A stretch of DNA of 6,522 nucleotides, taken from NCBI GenBank assembly GCA_947302185.1, contig CAMYVI010000147.1, positions 1-6,522 on the forward strand, given 5' to 3'. The notes under the pieces were generated by a model, which made no database searches, was not told where the DNA came from, and saw only the letters and a list, made by a program, of their open reading frames with translations. The first letter of the stretch is position 1. Each line of letters starts with the position of its first letter. Positions 5,718 through 6,522 of this stretch are shown here, piece after piece. Position numbers and translations under genes: made by a program. The stretch is from an uncultured Lachnospiraceae bacterium (GTDB taxonomy: Bacteria; Bacillota_A; Clostridia; Lachnospirales; Lachnospiraceae).

Positions 5718-6522
5718 TCAGTTAACGATTCTTCGGGACATCACATTCACATCGTCATAAGACAGTTTGCCGTCAACATTTATATCTCCCATGTAGCTTT
5801 CCGAACGCAGGGCTGCGTCGGGATTTGCTACATATCTTGACAAAAGCTGTAAATCCTGGACTGAAAGATAGCCATCAAAGTTAATATCTCCCTGAATGTA
5901 TTTCTGACATACCTGACTGCTGTCTTTCGAATCAAAAGAGTTTGCGTTGAAAGAATTCAATCCATCAACCCGGCTGCATCGTATCAGCCAGAGATCTTTT
6001 GTACCGTTCCATAATGCCGAATTGCGCCACGTCTTCACGTTATTGCAGTCTTCTAATAAGATGCCGCAGGCACTGTTGCTCATGAACAGGTTTCCGGTCA
6101 TTTCGATTTTATTGCTTCTTACACAATAACTTCCGAACCTTTTTGTCCATTTTATTTCGTTGGAATAGACAGAGGCATCGTGTGTTTCTTTCAGATAGAT
6201 ACCGACATCGCCTCCGTGGATAATGTTCTTGGAGAGAATGCTTCCTCCGGCTGCATTATTAAGAAGAACGCCGTGTACTTCGTGACTTCCGCCGGGATAC
6301 TCCTGCAGGTGCATTCTGATCTTCCACATGTTGATTTTGCAGCCGTTTCCGACCATAACAGCAGAATAATTTCTGTTTTCACGTGCAAGTCCCGCTGCGT
6401 TTTCCATTAGATTCAGGTTAATGACCGCTTCGCTGAATGCTGTGTCGGTTTTATAGGAAGCTCCGTCATTTAAGTTAATGCACGCTGCCTGAATGTTTCG
6501 AAAAGTATTATTCTCTATAAAG
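5718..6522 (-). CDS. Right-handed beta-helix protein with C-terminal type I dockerin (5' end outside window)
   Basis: The last 267 codons of a longer gene. The frame is open to the window edge without a convincing start: the ATG at 6405-6407 has no ribosome-binding site and the sequence before it (FIENNTFRNIQAACINLNDG) is already helix-like. Residues 1 to about 195 (window numbering) show degenerate rungs rich in Asn, Gly and short hydrophobic strands (GGSILSKNIIHGGDVGIYL, KIEMTGNLFMSNSACGILLEDCNN), typical of NosD/pectate-lyase-like parallel beta-helices. Residues 211-267 are a dockerin with two F-hand repeats: GDINFDGYLSVQDLQLLSRYV (D212, N214, D216, S220, D223) and GDINVDGKLSYDDVNVMSRRI (D246, N248, D250, S254, D257). 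These are canonical calcium ligands. Such proteins are secreted and dock to cohesin scaffolds; a polysaccharide substrate is likely, but the catalytic class is not visible. Seven cysteines occur in this part, many for a secreted Firmicute protein. Confidence 0.85.
   Translation of the reverse strand, partial: FIENNTFRNIQAACINLNDGASYKTDTAFSEAVINLNLMENAAGLARENRNYSAVMVGNGCKINMWKIRMHLQEYPGGSHEVHGVLLNNAAGGSILSKNIIHGGDVGIYLKETHDASVYSNEIKWTKRFGSYCVRSNKIEMTGNLFMSNSACGILLEDCNNVKTWRNSALWNGTKDLWLIRCSRVDGLNSFNANSFDSKDSSQVCQKYIQGDINFDGYLSVQDLQLLSRYVANPDAALRSESYMGDINVDGKLSYDDVNVMSRRIVN

Noticed and set aside
6191..6388. 65-codon minus-strand open frame inside the beta-helix gene
   Set aside because: It is a different frame of the same strand within a gene whose product has clear domain signatures.

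Overview
The window reads as chromosomal DNA of a low-to-mid GC Firmicute, most likely a member of the Clostridia such as Ruminococcaceae or Lachnospiraceae. The evidence is strong Shine-Dalgarno sites, the co-linear order Asp23/YloU - FakA - RecG - (MgsA) - RsmD - CoaD, and a neighbouring gene ending in a type I dockerin domain, a hallmark of plant-fibre-degrading anaerobes. Composition and taxonomy were judged by eye, not computed.

All six recognised genes lie on the minus strand, so transcription runs from the right end to the left. From the right: (i) 5718-6522 is the 3' part of a large secreted-type protein, a right-handed beta-helix followed by a dockerin; its start lies outside the window. 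(ii) 5561-5717 is intergenic, with a candidate promoter flanked by a 9-bp inverted repeat. (iii) yloU (Asp23/Gls24 family) and fakA (DAK/YloV-type fatty acid kinase) form a tight two-gene unit that ends at a 16-bp perfect hairpin. (iv) recG starts only 14 nt after that hairpin and has no clear Shine-Dalgarno site. (v) 1241-1358 carries an extended -10 promoter for a second unit, mgsA - rsmD - coaD. In that unit mgsA and rsmD overlap by 4 nt (ATGA), and the coaD ribosome-binding site overlaps the rsmD stop codon. coaD runs off the left end.

Most of the window is housekeeping: fatty acid activation for phospholipid synthesis (FakA), an envelope-associated small protein (YloU), replication-fork rescue (RecG), 16S rRNA methylation (RsmD) and CoA synthesis (CoaD). 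The methylglyoxal synthase homologue is the most unusual piece. It keeps the family fold signatures and the catalytic-base aspartate, but differs from the E. coli enzyme at several active-site positions. The dockerin-bearing beta-helix protein is the accessory element. I found no mobile elements, CRISPR arrays, tRNA or rRNA genes, and no clear sign of a novel multi-gene system.
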